DNA of 12,829 nt from Propionivibrio sp. (GCA_003249625.1 QKII01000043.1:1-12829); one strand, 5' to 3'. Positions 1-7,393 are shown, numbered from the stretch's first letter. Translations and numbers: made by a program. The notes: generated by a model from the letters alone, not told the origin.

Positions 1-21
1 GCAATCCGCGCTCGCATGAAC

Positions 22-53
22 AAAAAGGCCAGTCACATCGGACTGGCCTTTTT
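22..53. terminator. Bidirectional intrinsic terminator
   Basis: The stem AAGGCCAGTC / GACTGGCCTT has a six-base loop (ACATCG) and is flanked by an A-run on the left and a T-run on the right. It can therefore form a hairpin plus U-tract on either strand. It lies about 18 bases past the stop codon of the minus-strand gene at 72-458 and probably ends that transcript. It could also end a plus-strand gene entering from the left of the window. Confidence 0.9.
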
Positions 54-71
54 TCTTTCGGAGTTCCGCGA

Positions 72-458
72 TTAACCGTAGTTGATCGGATGCTTGGTTA
101 ACCAATGTCCGTCACGTACCTGATTGATGCGCTTTCCGGCCTTATGAGCCATCGCAGATGTGATCGGACGTGTCTTCCAGGCAAAACTGCCGGCAAATCC
201 TAAAACGGCACCGAACAGTCCTCCAGCGATAACGCCCCGGATTGGTTTCCGGTCATCGGCCAGTACGCCACAGATAGCGCCAGCCAAAACACCAATCGTC
301 GCGGGTTGCCAGGATTCCTGCGCGGCCGAGGCGACCAAATCCGTGGTTTCTTCTGTTTCCAGAACTTCTTTCCGAGCGGTTTTCGCGCCTTCAATCCCTG
401 CTTCGATCAATTCCTTGCTATAAGCAAGGTTTTCTTTGACAGCGTCTTTAATGCTCAT
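72..458 (-). CDS. Small glycine-rich membrane protein, function unknown
   Basis: This gene encodes 128 residues that I do not recognise as a named family. A charged, probably helical N-terminal part (about residues 1-45, rich in Glu, Lys and Ala) is followed by two hydrophobic glycine-rich stretches. These are about residues 52-67 (PATIGVLAGAICGVLA) and 73-94, separated by a short charged turn (DDRKP). The tail is basic. The G-x(3)-G spacing resembles glycine-zipper proteins of the inner membrane, whose helices pack tightly. The ATG at 458 is preceded by AGGAG nine bases upstream, which supports this start. The gene stands alone, with a strong terminator directly after it and no partner on its strand. 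The reading frame and ribosome binding site look real. The membrane location is inferred and no function can be assigned. Confidence 0.7.
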   Translation of the reverse strand: MSIKDAVKENLAYSKELIEAGIEGAKTARKEVLETEETTDLVASAAQESWQPATIGVLAGAICGVLADDRKPIRGVIAGGLFGAVLGFAGSFAWKTRPITSAMAHKAGKRINQVRDGHWLTKHPINYG

Positions 459-480
459 AACGTGATGCTCCTATGTCTAA

Positions 481-860
481 TTGGCGAGAAAACGGGCAAA
501 TCGCCTTTTTGCTAGAGCCGACTGGGAAAAATCCGAAGGAAACACCTTTTTTATCTCGTTTCCTGCCCATGGCTTCACACTATCGAGGAAACCAGCCTCT
601 CATGTGTAACCCTAGCATTCACGGGGTGTAATGTCACGTCCGGCCGTTGCGGCCAAGCCAAAGCATGATCCAGTGCTTTGAACTCGGTAGTCCGTCTCAA
701 GATCCTGTTAGACAGTCCGATCCGGGATGATCAGGGCAACCGATGGCGGTTCTTTAGCGGGTGGATCGAAGCCTCGCTTGCGAATCGGCAATCCAGGGGC
801 GACTGTCGAGAAATTTTACAGTATGAAGTCGCTACGGATTTGTCATCGGCAACGTGCGGT
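481..860. other. Gene-free stretch upstream of the PEP-CTERM gene
   Basis: About 380 bases hold no open frame with a convincing start, ribosome binding site or recognisable protein. Short frames of about 60 codons on the plus strand (for example 678-866) have no such support. The left end should hold the promoter of the minus-strand gene at 72-458. I could not pick a clear -35/-10 pair by eye. Confidence 0.5.
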
Positions 861-890
861 ATATAACCGGTTGTATATCCATGGTTATAT
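861..890. repeat. Inverted repeat upstream of the PEP-CTERM gene
   Basis: ATATAACC (861-868) and GGTTATAT (883-890) are perfect inverted copies separated by 14 bases. The inner sequence GGTTGTATAT adds a second, overlapping imperfect dyad with the left arm. The element is AT-rich in a GC-rich setting and ends 66 bases before the start codon of the secreted protein. That position suits an operator or promoter element. This is inference, since no regulator is identified. Confidence 0.5.
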
Positions 891-920
891 GACGATATGG
901 ATATGTCTGGCCTGAATATT

Positions 921-944
921 GCAACGAGGCAAAGTTGCCTTTTT
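921..944 (+). promoter_or_regulatory. Possible leader hairpin / attenuator-like element
   Basis: AGGCA (927-931) can pair with TGCCT (936-940), followed by TTTT, giving a small terminator-like hairpin just before the ribosome binding region of the next gene. GCAAC (921-925) can instead pair with GTTGC (934-938). The two foldings exclude each other. Both stems are only five base pairs, so chance is a real alternative. Confidence 0.3.
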
Positions 945-956
945 CAGAGAACAATA

Positions 957-1676
957 ATGAAAGTTTCGAAACTCATCTCCACTCTTCTGTTTTCCTCCGT
1001 TTGTGCCACGGCCTCCGCTGGAACGATGACGCTCTATCAAAGCGATACGCCTTTCACGGTCAGCACGAATAGCGACAATGTCGTCGCCGCTGAGTCCTTT
1101 GCAACGACAGGATCGGACATCCTTGTCAGCTTGACCTTTACGTTCTCCGGTTCGATCGACCGAAACGATTTCCTCGCCCTTTGGTTCGGATACGATTCGC
1201 TCGGGACCAGCGATGACAAGAATATCTTGGGCGCGCATACGAGCGGGCCGAACATCGGCATCAAGGGTAATGCTGACAGCATTTCAAATCCGCTGGACTT
1301 GTTTGTCCGGAACTCCGGCACGAGTGGGAGTTGGTTGCTTGGCAGCGCCATTGAGCCAGGGACACCCTACCAGTTGTTCGCGCACCTTTATAAGTCCGAG
1401 GGGTCTTCGACCTACGACCAGTTCGATGCATGGTTGAATCCGACTGTGGAAGAGGTAGAGAGTCTGAACGCTGCCACTGCCGATGCGACTGCAACGAGCA
1501 ACTCGGGTATCAGTCTGCTGAACATGTTCGGGTTCCGTTCGGCGAATCTGGATGGCGGTGATTCCGTCCTGGTTTCGAATTTGACCATCCAGGCGATTCC
1601 GGAGCCGGCTACGGCCGCACTGGCCAGCGTTGCACTGCTCGGTCTGGCGGCCCTTGCCAGGAAAAATAGAGCGTAG
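957..1676 (+). CDS. PEP-CTERM sorting domain protein, secreted
   Basis: This gene encodes 239 residues. A signal peptide (MKVSKLISTLLF..., probable cleavage after ATASA, near residue 22) exports the protein. The C-terminus carries a PEP-CTERM sorting tag: PEPAT at about residues 215-219, a hydrophobic helix rich in Ala and Leu, and a basic end (ARKNRA). In this family the tag is recognised by an exosortase (EpsH type) and the protein is delivered to the cell surface or exopolysaccharide matrix. The central part (about 23-213) is rich in Ser, Thr, Asp and Gly, predicted mostly beta, and not recognised. The frame opens upstream at 897, but the ATG at 957 is chosen because it starts directly at the signal peptide and has a purine-rich AGAGA before it. 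No exosortase lies in this window, as is common because these substrates are scattered. It is a single-gene unit closed by the terminator at 1720. Confidence 0.9.
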   Translation: MKVSKLISTLLFSSVCATASAGTMTLYQSDTPFTVSTNSDNVVAAESFATTGSDILVSLTFTFSGSIDRNDFLALWFGYDSLGTSDDKNILGAHTSGPNIGIKGNADSISNPLDLFVRNSGTSGSWLLGSAIEPGTPYQLFAHLYKSEGSSTYDQFDAWLNPTVEEVESLNAATADATATSNSGISLLNMFGFRSANLDGGDSVLVSNLTIQAIPEPATAALASVALLGLAALARKNRA

Positions 1677-1719
1677 CTTGATCGAAGTTATTCGTAGGTA
1701 GGGGCCGCTGGCCCCTGAT

Positions 1720-1749
1720 GCCGTTCAGCTGGCGCTGAACGGCTTTTTT
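1720..1749 (+). terminator. Intrinsic terminator of the PEP-CTERM gene
   Basis: GCCGTTCAGC, loop TGGC, then GCTGAACGGC followed by six T residues: a perfect 10-bp stem with a U-tract on the plus strand. A second small hairpin without a T-run (GGGGCC-GCT-GGCCCC, 1701-1715) precedes it. On the minus strand the same stem lacks a following T-run, so it is not an obvious terminator for the lrgB end of the operon. Confidence 0.93.
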
Positions 1750-1791
1750 GTATTGTGAGGGGTGAGGGCGCTAGTGTCTTGGTGTCGTCAG

Positions 1792-2511
1792 CTATGCCGA
1801 GAGCCGAAACAACACCGGTACCAGTACCGATGTCATCAAGGCATTCAACCCCATGCCGAGACCGGCAAAGGCACCGGTTTGCTCGCTTTCCTGAAAGGCC
1901 CGCGCGGTACCTATGCCGTGGCTGACGAGTCCCATCGCGAAGCCGCGCACGGCGGGTTCGCGGATGCCGAGACGGTCGAGCACCCACGGCGCGCCGACGG
2001 CGCCGGTGATACCGGTGAGGATGACCACGGCAGCGGTAAGCGAGGGAATGCCGCCGAGCTTTTCGACGATACCCATGGCCACCGGTGCGGTGGCGGACTT
2101 GGGTGCCAGCGATAGAAGGCTCTCGGGGCTGGCGCCAAGAGCCCAGCCGATTCCGGTAGAGGAAAGAATGGCCAGCAAGGATCCTGCTGTCAGGGTGAAT
2201 AGCAGTGGTTTGAGCAGGCTGTGGATGCGCTCCTTCTGCAGGTAGAGGGGCACGGCAAGGGCGACGGTCGCGGGCGCGAGGAGAAAATGAATCCATTGCC
2301 CGCCAGCAAAATAACGCGCGTAGGGCGTGCCGGTGAAATACAGCAGGAGGGATAGCGTCAGGATGCTGAGTCCGACCGGGTTGGCGAGTGGGAAGCCACG
2401 TGTGCGTTTGGCGAGCAACGAAGCGAGATGGAAGATGCCGAGCGTCAACGCCAGCCAGAAGACAGGCAGCGTCTGCAGGTGTGTCCATAGCCCGGAGATG
2501 CGATCAATCAT
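1792..2511 (-). CDS. lrgB: LrgB/CidB family membrane transporter subunit
   Basis: This gene encodes 239 residues, the usual length for LrgB. It is a polytopic inner-membrane protein with the family's conserved C-terminal half: KSATAPVAMGI at about residue 138, then GAPWVLD, and the RGFAMGLVSHGIGTARAF signature near residues 188-205. LrgB was first linked to murein hydrolase control in staphylococci. Relatives act as small organic acid carriers: PLGG1, the plant chloroplast glycolate/glycerate transporter, is an LrgA-LrgB fusion, and Bacillus PftAB carries pyruvate. Here the start overlaps the lrgA stop by eight bases, with GGAG seven bases upstream. It is the last gene of the allantoate operon. 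Cleavage by AllA produces glyoxylate, so glyoxylate or glycolate transport is the most economical role (inference). No clear terminator follows on this strand. Confidence 0.93.
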   Translation of the reverse strand: MIDRISGLWTHLQTLPVFWLALTLGIFHLASLLAKRTRGFPLANPVGLSILTLSLLLYFTGTPYARYFAGGQWIHFLLAPATVALAVPLYLQKERIHSLLKPLLFTLTAGSLLAILSSTGIGWALGASPESLLSLAPKSATAPVAMGIVEKLGGIPSLTAAVVILTGITGAVGAPWVLDRLGIREPAVRGFAMGLVSHGIGTARAFQESEQTGAFAGLGMGLNALMTSVLVPVLFRLSA

Positions 2512-2860
2512 GGTTTTGCTCCGTTTTCGCTGAGAAATTCTTGAGCAGCAGTGCCGTGAGGGCCACGCTGATCAGCGTGGCGAACAGGACCGATCCGAGG
2601 ATCGCTGGCCATTCGCGCTGCAGCCGTTCAAGGTGCAGGATGATGCCGACGCCAGCCGGGACGAAGAGCAGCGAGAGGAACTGGAGGATCCCGGACGCGG
2701 CCTTGCCGAGGTTTTCGCCCGGCTCCCGCCCACGCCAAAGCAGCCAGCCGAGCAGCAAGGACATGCCGACGACAGCGCCGGGGAGTGGCAGGGCGGCGAG
2801 ATAAACGACGGTTTCACCGGCGAGCAGGAAAGCGAGCAATTGTAGAAAGCCAATCAGCAT
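2504..2860 (-). CDS. lrgA: LrgA/CidA family membrane protein
   Basis: This gene encodes 118 residues, the typical LrgA/CidA length. About four hydrophobic helices run through the protein, with the family hallmarks LPGAVVGMSLLL (about residues 26-37) and the region LLFVPAGVGIILH (about 64-76). The holin-like LrgA forms a complex with LrgB. In plants the two domains are fused in a glycolate/glycerate carrier. The start codon lies inside the end of allA: the stop of allA and the ATG share seven bases, and GGAG lies seven bases before the ATG. This arrangement couples its translation to the ureidoglycolate lyase gene and argues against a role unrelated to the pathway. Identification is by family motifs, and the transported substrate is inferred from context only. 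Confidence 0.92.
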   Translation of the reverse strand: MLIGFLQLLAFLLAGETVVYLAALPLPGAVVGMSLLLGWLLWRGREPGENLGKAASGILQFLSLLFVPAGVGIILHLERLQREWPAILGSVLFATLISVALTALLLKNFSAKTEQNHD

Positions 2861-3378
2861 ACGGCGGCTCCGGTTTGGCAGAAGGCAGCGTTGGATGGAA
2901 GGGTGAGCGGCGTGTCGAGGCTCTGGATGTCGCAGTTGCTGCCCGGATCGTCGCGGTCGATGACGAGGAAATCACTCTCGCTGTGCAGCGCGAGAAGCGG
3001 ATGGTGCCAAACGCCTGCCGTGAAGTTGACGCCTTGTTTTCCATGCGCGAGAAAGGCGCGGATTTCCGTCGGTACGATCCGCTCGCCTTGCGGCGCAACG
3101 ACGACTAGGAAGGGGCGTCCGGCGAGAGGCATAAAGGCTTGCGAGGCTTTTGGATGGCGTTCCAGTGCGGAGATGGTGAGCGGCAGGTGGCGCGGTTGCG
3201 CGCGGAAGATGCTCACGATCAGGCGCCCATTCGTGCCAGGGTCGAGGCGCGCGAGGTCGTGAAAGCGCTGGGAGGTGCCCCCGTTGATTGAGAATGACAG
3301 ATGTCCCGGATCGGGCTCGATGACTTCGCCGAACGGGGCGAAGGCGTCGTGGGTCAAGGGTTCGACAACAAGTTCCAT
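2854..3378 (-). CDS. allA: Ureidoglycolate lyase
   Basis: This gene encodes 174 residues of the AllA family (EC 4.3.2.3), which splits (S)-ureidoglycolate into glyoxylate and urea in the cytoplasm. Recognisable family segments are FAPFGEVIEP near the N-terminus, the hydrophobic strand around IVSIFRA, LERHPKASQAFMPL, the histidine-rich GVWHHPLLAL and DFLVIDRDD. Together they form the expected cupin-like fold. E. coli AllA is slightly shorter (about 160 residues). The frame stays open upstream to 3690, but the ATG at 3378 is correct: it shares one base with the allantoicase stop (TGATG) and aligns with the family N-terminus. Its own stop overlaps lrgA by seven bases. It completes the second half of allantoate breakdown begun by the preceding gene. 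Confidence 0.94.
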   Translation of the reverse strand: MELVVEPLTHDAFAPFGEVIEPDPGHLSFSINGGTSQRFHDLARLDPGTNGRLIVSIFRAQPRHLPLTISALERHPKASQAFMPLAGRPFLVVVAPQGERIVPTEIRAFLAHGKQGVNFTAGVWHHPLLALHSESDFLVIDRDDPGSNCDIQSLDTPLTLPSNAAFCQTGAAVC

Positions 3379-4409
3379 CAAACGGCGTCTCCGGTCGGCA
3401 CGCCCCACAGGCGCAGGCGCGAGACGCCTCCGTCGGGGTGGAGGTTGAAGCGGACATGACTGACGGGGACGCTGCTTTCGATGGCGAAGGACTGTACGTT
3501 GTCCGCCGCGAGCCGGCTCTCGGCAAGTAGCGTCGGCCAGAATTGCGACTGGGCGGGCATCGCCGCTTCGTCGAGACCAAGAACAGAGGCGCCTTGCAGC
3601 GAGCAGCGGTCGGGGAAGTTGCCCTTGAAGTGGGCAGTGTCGACCTCGATGCGCCGGATCGTGCCGGGAATGCCGAGGGCGATCAGGCACCAGTCGTGTC
3701 CGGGTTCGCGCCGGCGCCTGGTTTCCCAGCCGTCGCCCATGTTGATGCCGCGCCCGGGCAGAAGCAGGTTGGCGGCGGCGCCGAAGTGAGCGTCGTTCCA
3801 GGCGAAGGCGCGGCCTCCGTGGCGGGCGGCGGAGAGGTCGATCAGACCATCCGGGCCAGCCTCGATGCTTTGTGGCGAAGGTCTGCCGTAGACCCGCAGG
3901 CGGGCGAGTCCGCCATCAGGAAAAATGTTGACCCGCACATGCGAATAGATCGTGTTGTCCGGGTGGGCTTCGACCAGGTGATGGCGGTTGCCCTGCAGGG
4001 CTTGCGTCGATGTCAGCGCACGCCAGTCGCTTCCTTGTGGATCGCTTCCCGCCGGGCAGCCCTCGATGCTGGCGGCGGGAGGGAAGTTGCCGGTGAAGAA
4101 ACTGGTGTCCAGATCGAAGCCGGCAATGGTGCCGGCGCAACCTAGCTTGACGACACACCAGTCGTGCCCGGCGACGCGTTTGCGGCGACTCTCCCAGCCG
4201 TCCATCCACTTGCCGTGGTCGTCGTACTTGCCGGGAATGAAACAGGCCGGCTCGGGATTCAGCATTCGCACCATCGGCGCGAAAAAGTCGTCGGAGCAGG
4301 CAGCCGCCTCGGCGCCCAGGCGCGGGTCAGCCAGGTTGATCGCGCGAGAGGCCCAGGCGGGGAGGAGGGCCGGCTCTGCGATCTGTATTGGATAGGCATT
4401 GGATGTCAT
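3378..4409 (-). CDS. alc: Allantoicase
   Basis: This gene encodes 343 residues. Allantoicase (EC 3.5.3.4) hydrolyses allantoate to (S)-ureidoglycolate and urea. The protein is the family's two-fold internal repeat of beta-jelly-roll domains. Copies of DGWE(S/T)RR..R..GHDWC occur at about residues 70-86 and 231-247. Each is followed by FxGNFP (TGNFP near 107, KGNFP near 268) and by the paired segments [17 protein letters not shown] and [17 protein letters not shown]. Length is normal. The frame opens at a TTG (4430), but the ATG at 4409 has GAGG eight bases upstream and is preferred. It begins 17 bases after the ABC ATPase stop and shares one base with allA, so it belongs to the same transcript. 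Allantoinase and uricase genes are absent here, so allantoate must come from outside or from genes elsewhere. Confidence 0.96.
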   Translation of the reverse strand: MTSNAYPIQIAEPALLPAWASRAINLADPRLGAEAAACSDDFFAPMVRMLNPEPACFIPGKYDDHGKWMDGWESRRKRVAGHDWCVVKLGCAGTIAGFDLDTSFFTGNFPPAASIEGCPAGSDPQGSDWRALTSTQALQGNRHHLVEAHPDNTIYSHVRVNIFPDGGLARLRVYGRPSPQSIEAGPDGLIDLSAARHGGRAFAWNDAHFGAAANLLLPGRGINMGDGWETRRRREPGHDWCLIALGIPGTIRRIEVDTAHFKGNFPDRCSLQGASVLGLDEAAMPAQSQFWPTLLAESRLAADNVQSFAIESSVPVSHVRFNLHPDGGVSRLRLWGVPTGDAV

Positions 4410-4426
4410 CAGTGAGACCTCAAGTG

Positions 4427-5164
4427 TCAATTCAGGGAGCCGATGAAGCTGGCGAATTCGGGTGTCGTGGGGTTGGCGAACATGGCTTGCGGGTGACCGG
4501 ACTCATGGATCTTCCCTTCGTGCATGAACACGAGCTTGTCGCTTACCTCACGTGCGAAGCGCATCTCGTGGGTGACCATGATCAGCGTCATGCCCTCGCT
4601 GGCGAGCTGGCGCACGACACCGAGCACTTCGTTGACCAGTTCCGGGTCGAGTGCCGAGGTGATCTCGTCGCACAGCAACACTTTCGGCGACATGGCCAGG
4701 GCGCGGGCGATCGCCACGCGTTGCTGCTGGCCGCCGGAAAGCTGGTCGGGAAAAGCATCGAATTTTTCGGCGAGGCCGACGCGCTCGAGCATTCGCCGGG
4801 CGATTTCCTCGCATTCCGCCTTGGTCGTACCCTTGACCACCTGCGGTGCGAGCATCACGTTCTGACCGGCCGAGAGGTGCGGGAACAGGTTGAACTGCTG
4901 GAAGACCATGCCGACCTTCAGGCGCAGTGCGCGCAGGGCTGCGGCGTCGGCACGATCGACTTCGAGCGTCGCGCCGTCGACTTCGATGACCCCGTCATCG
5001 ATGCTCTCGAGGCCGTTGAGGGTGCGCAGCAAGGTACTCTTGCCCGAGCCGCTGCGGCCGACGATGGTGACGACTTCACCTTCCTCGACGTCGAGCTTGA
5101 TTCCGCGCAGGACGTGGTTCTTGCCGAAGAATTTGTGCAGGCGGTTGGTGCTAACGAGCGGCAT
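4427..5164 (-). CDS. ABC transporter ATPase, polar amino acid type
   Basis: This gene encodes 245 residues, the normal length for the GlnQ/HisP class of ATPases. All motifs are intact: Walker [10 protein letters not shown] (about 36-44), Q-loop FQQFNLFP, signature LSGGQQQR, Walker [15 protein letters not shown] and the switch histidine in MVTHEMRFA. It powers import across the inner membrane together with the two permeases encoded just upstream. The ATG at 5164 has AAGGA a suitable distance before it and overlaps the permease stop by 14 bases. Although the family mostly carries amino acids, position in front of allantoicase suggests that the complex imports allantoate (inference). Sequence alone cannot settle the substrate. 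Confidence 0.95.
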   Translation of the reverse strand: MPLVSTNRLHKFFGKNHVLRGIKLDVEEGEVVTIVGRSGSGKSTLLRTLNGLESIDDGVIEVDGATLEVDRADAAALRALRLKVGMVFQQFNLFPHLSAGQNVMLAPQVVKGTTKAECEEIARRMLERVGLAEKFDAFPDQLSGGQQQRVAIARALAMSPKVLLCDEITSALDPELVNEVLGVVRQLASEGMTLIMVTHEMRFAREVSDKLVFMHEGKIHESGHPQAMFANPTTPEFASFIGSLN

Positions 5165-5801
5165 GGAGTTTCCTTTCCAGCGATTGGGCGTAGTGCGAGA
5201 GCGGGTAGCAGAGAATGAAGTAGCCGAGCGCTACCAGACTGTAGACCAGGAACGGTTGAAAGGTCGCGTTGGCGATCATCGAGCCGGTCTTGGTCAGTTC
5301 TGCGAAGCCGATGATCGACGTGACGGCGGTTCCCTTGACCACCTGCACGGCGAAGCCGACGGTCGGCGCGATGGACATGCGCATGGCCTGGGGCAGGATC
5401 ACGTGCCGCATCTGCTCCCAGTAGCTCATCGCGAGGCAGGAGCTGGCCTCCCACTGGCCCCGCGGCACGGCTTCGACGCAGCCCCGCCAGATTTCCGCGA
5501 GGAAAGCGCTGGTGAACAGCGTGAGGCCGAGTCCGGCAGCCAGCCACGCCGGTACGTCGAGCCCGAACAGAGACAGTCCGAAGAACAGGGTGAACAACTG
5601 CAGCAGCAGCGGCGTGCCCTGGAACAGTTCGATGTGCATCTGCGCCAGCGCACGCGGCGCGCGCCATTTGCCGATGCGGGCGAGAAGAACAAGCAGGCCC
5701 ATTGCGCCACCGAGCACGAAGGCGACCAGCGAGAGCAGCAGCGTGAGCGCTCCACCGATCAGCAGGTTGCGCACGATATCCCACAAGGAAAACGACATCA
5801 T
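5151..5801 (-). CDS. ABC transporter permease, HisM/GlnP type (second permease)
   Basis: This gene encodes 216 residues, standard for the family. Hydrophobic helices span the protein, and the segment WEASSCLAMSYWEQMRHVIL followed by PQAM is the cytoplasmic EAA loop that contacts the ATPase. The frame remains open to 6329. The chosen ATG at 5801 forms an ATGA overlap with the stop of the preceding permease, has GGAGG eight bases upstream, and gives the family length. The family motif ELFQGTPLLLQLF near residue 60 matches the typical E-(L/F)-F-R-(G/N)-T-P-x(3)-Q sequence. It likely forms a heterodimeric channel with the permease at 5798-6469. Confidence 0.93.
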   Translation of the reverse strand: MMSFSLWDIVRNLLIGGALTLLLSLVAFVLGGAMGLLVLLARIGKWRAPRALAQMHIELFQGTPLLLQLFTLFFGLSLFGLDVPAWLAAGLGLTLFTSAFLAEIWRGCVEAVPRGQWEASSCLAMSYWEQMRHVILPQAMRMSIAPTVGFAVQVVKGTAVTSIIGFAELTKTGSMIANATFQPFLVYSLVALGYFILCYPLSHYAQSLERKLHAAR

Positions 5802-6469
5802 GGCGTCGGCCTCCGTACGATCAGGTATCGGCCGATCATATGCATCGCCTGGCGGATGAGCAGCGCGAGGGCGAAGTACATGGCCGTGGTCAGGAAATAC
5901 GTTTCGAAGGCGCGGAAGTTGCGGGACTGGATGAAATTGGCGACGAAGGTCAGTTCCTCGGCAGAAATCTGGGAGCACACAGACGAGCCGAGCATGGTGA
6001 TAACAACCTGGCTGGATAGCGCTGGCCATACCTTGCGCAGTGCCGGTCGAAGCATGACGTGAAGAAATATTTGCCAGCGCGTGAAGGCCAACGAATCGGC
6101 GGCTTCGATCTGCCCGCGCGGGGTGGCTTGCAGCCCGGCACGGATGATCTCGGTACTGTAGGCGCCGAGGTTGAGCACCATCGCCAGAATCGCTGCTTGC
6201 CATGCGGCGAGCTTGATGCCCAGTGACGGCAGACCAAAAAAGATCAGGAATAACTGCACCAGAAACGGCGTGTTGCGGAACAGTTCGACGTAGTAGCGGT
6301 ACAAATCGCCGAATGGGCGCACGTTCCACAGGCGGCTGATAGCCCCGCCGATCCCGATCAGGATCCCGAGTGTTCCGCCGGCAATTGTCAGGCCGAGCGT
6401 GTAGGCGACGCCCTCGGTCAACATGCCGGCGTAGTCGGGAACGAAGGTGAAGTCGAATTGGTAGGCCAT
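5798..6469 (-). CDS. ABC transporter permease, HisQ/GlnP type (first permease)
   Basis: This gene encodes 223 residues. It has the family signature ELFRNTPFLVQLF (about residues 62-74), several membrane helices and an EAA loop (IEAADSLAFTRWQIFLHVML then RPAL). The ATG at 6469 has a strong GGAGG seven bases upstream. The frame extends further upstream to 6673, but that part overlaps the binding-protein gene in another frame and is not coding. It is the first of two permeases. Two different permeases imply a heterodimeric channel. It starts 65 bases after the binding-protein gene, with a hairpin in the gap that may set relative expression. Confidence 0.93.
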   Translation of the reverse strand: MAYQFDFTFVPDYAGMLTEGVAYTLGLTIAGGTLGILIGIGGAISRLWNVRPFGDLYRYYVELFRNTPFLVQLFLIFFGLPSLGIKLAAWQAAILAMVLNLGAYSTEIIRAGLQATPRGQIEAADSLAFTRWQIFLHVMLRPALRKVWPALSSQVVITMLGSSVCSQISAEELTFVANFIQSRNFRAFETYFLTTAMYFALALLIRQAMHMIGRYLIVRRPTP

Positions 6470-6483
6470 GCGAAATCCTCCGA

Positions 6484-6510
6484 ATCGCCCGGGATAGGCC
6501 GCCGGGCGAT
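6484..6510 (-). promoter_or_regulatory. Intercistronic hairpin between binding protein and permeases
   Basis: ATCGCCCGG (6484-6492) pairs perfectly with CCGGGCGAT (6502-6510) across nine bases. It lies in the only sizeable gap between the binding-protein gene and the permease genes and has no T-run on the minus strand. In many binding-protein-dependent operons such a hairpin protects the upstream mRNA from 3' decay, so binding protein exceeds membrane subunits. That role is inferred here. Confidence 0.6.
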
Positions 6511-6534
6511 CATTTCGGGATTGACGGACGAGGG

Positions 6535-7326
6535 TTAAAGATTGGCTGGCAGCGGTGCTTGTAACCAGCGCTGTGATATTTCGTTCAGCGCGCCGCTCTT
6601 CTTGGCCTTGGCGATGATCTCGTTGACCTTCGTCTGCAGAGCAGTTTCGCCCTTGGCCAAGCCGACGTAGCACGGCGAGTTCTTGATCAGGAACTTGGTC
6701 GACAGGCGGCGAAGCTTGCTGCGCTCATTGACCGCCGCAGCGACGACGTTGCCAGTAGCGATCAGCTGCGTCTGACCCGAAAGGTAGGCGGTGATCGTCG
6801 CGTTGTTGTCCTCGAAGCGCTTGATTTCGGCACCGGCTGGAGCGATCTTGGAAAGCTCGAGGTCCTCGATCGAGCCGCGGGTGACCGAGATCGTCTTGCC
6901 GGCGAGTTCCTCGACCTTGGTAGCCTTGATGTCCTCGGGGCCGAAGACGCCGTTGAAGAAGGGCGCGTAGGCGGCCGAGAAATCGATGACCTTCTCACGC
7001 TCCGCGTTCTTGCCCATGCTGGAGATAACCAGATCGACCTTGCCGGTGGTCAGGAAGGGGACGCGGTTGGCGCTGGATACCGGGACGAGTTCAACCTTGG
7101 CACCCAACTCCTTGCCGATCAGGTTGGCGACGTCGATGTCGTAGCCCTTTGGCTTCATGTCCGAGCCGACGCTGCCGAACGGAGGGAAGTCCTGCGGCAC
7201 GGCGATCTTGATTGTGCCGGATTTCGCGATGTTGCCCAGGACGTCGGCCTTGGCTACCGGCACGATCGATCCGAGGGCGACGGCGCCAACCAGCGCCAGG
7301 GTGCGGAAGAGACGTTTGCTGCTCAT
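6535..7326 (-). CDS. Periplasmic substrate-binding protein of ABC importer, probably for allantoate
   Basis: This gene encodes 263 residues of the SBP_bac_3 (GlnH-like) family. A signal peptide ends near residue 27 (VAKA|D). The mature protein begins DVLGNIAKSGTIKIAV and has the family's DFPPFG (about 46-51), KGYDIDVANLI (60-70) and NAEREKVIDFSAAY (107-120) segments. R110 corresponds to the arginine that holds the ligand carboxylate in amino acid binders. At the position of the Asp that usually contacts the alpha-amino group (typically G-x-x-D-A) the sequence is G184-Q-T-Q187, by eye alignment. Loss of this Asp with retention of the Arg would suit a carboxylate without a free amine, such as allantoate. 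The ATG at 7326 has AGGAG seven bases upstream; an upstream TTG frame start is rejected. It follows gntR by 67 bases. Confidence 0.93.
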   Translation of the reverse strand: MSSKRLFRTLALVGAVALGSIVPVAKADVLGNIAKSGTIKIAVPQDFPPFGSVGSDMKPKGYDIDVANLIGKELGAKVELVPVSSANRVPFLTTGKVDLVISSMGKNAEREKVIDFSAAYAPFFNGVFGPEDIKATKVEELAGKTISVTRGSIEDLELSKIAPAGAEIKRFEDNNATITAYLSGQTQLIATGNVVAAAVNERSKLRRLSTKFLIKNSPCYVGLAKGETALQTKVNEIIAKAKKSGALNEISQRWLQAPLPANL

Positions 7327-7393
7327 GGTGCTTCTCCTATGGTGTTGCAAAAGTAGTTGGTGCGGATGCTGCAGGTGCTTCGAGTGGTGCGTG

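Noticed and set aside
1701..1715. GGGGCC-GCT-GGCCCC hairpin
   Set aside because: Short stem with no T-run on either strand; the real terminator directly follows at 1720.
1688..2488. Minus-strand frame of 266 codons overlapping lrgB
   Set aside because: The Arg/Pro/His-rich translation is a shifted reading of lrgB, which shows clear family motifs.
4388..5218. Long plus-strand open frame of 276 codons
   Set aside because: It lies antisense to the ABC ATPase, whose motifs are all intact. It is a by-product of the high GC content and has no family pattern.
4890..6062. Plus-strand open frame of 390 codons, low-complexity (Glu, Gln and Arg-rich)
   Set aside because: It is antisense to the two permeases and the ATPase. 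The permease frames have matching starts, ribosome sites and overlaps, while this frame has a composition typical of antisense translation.
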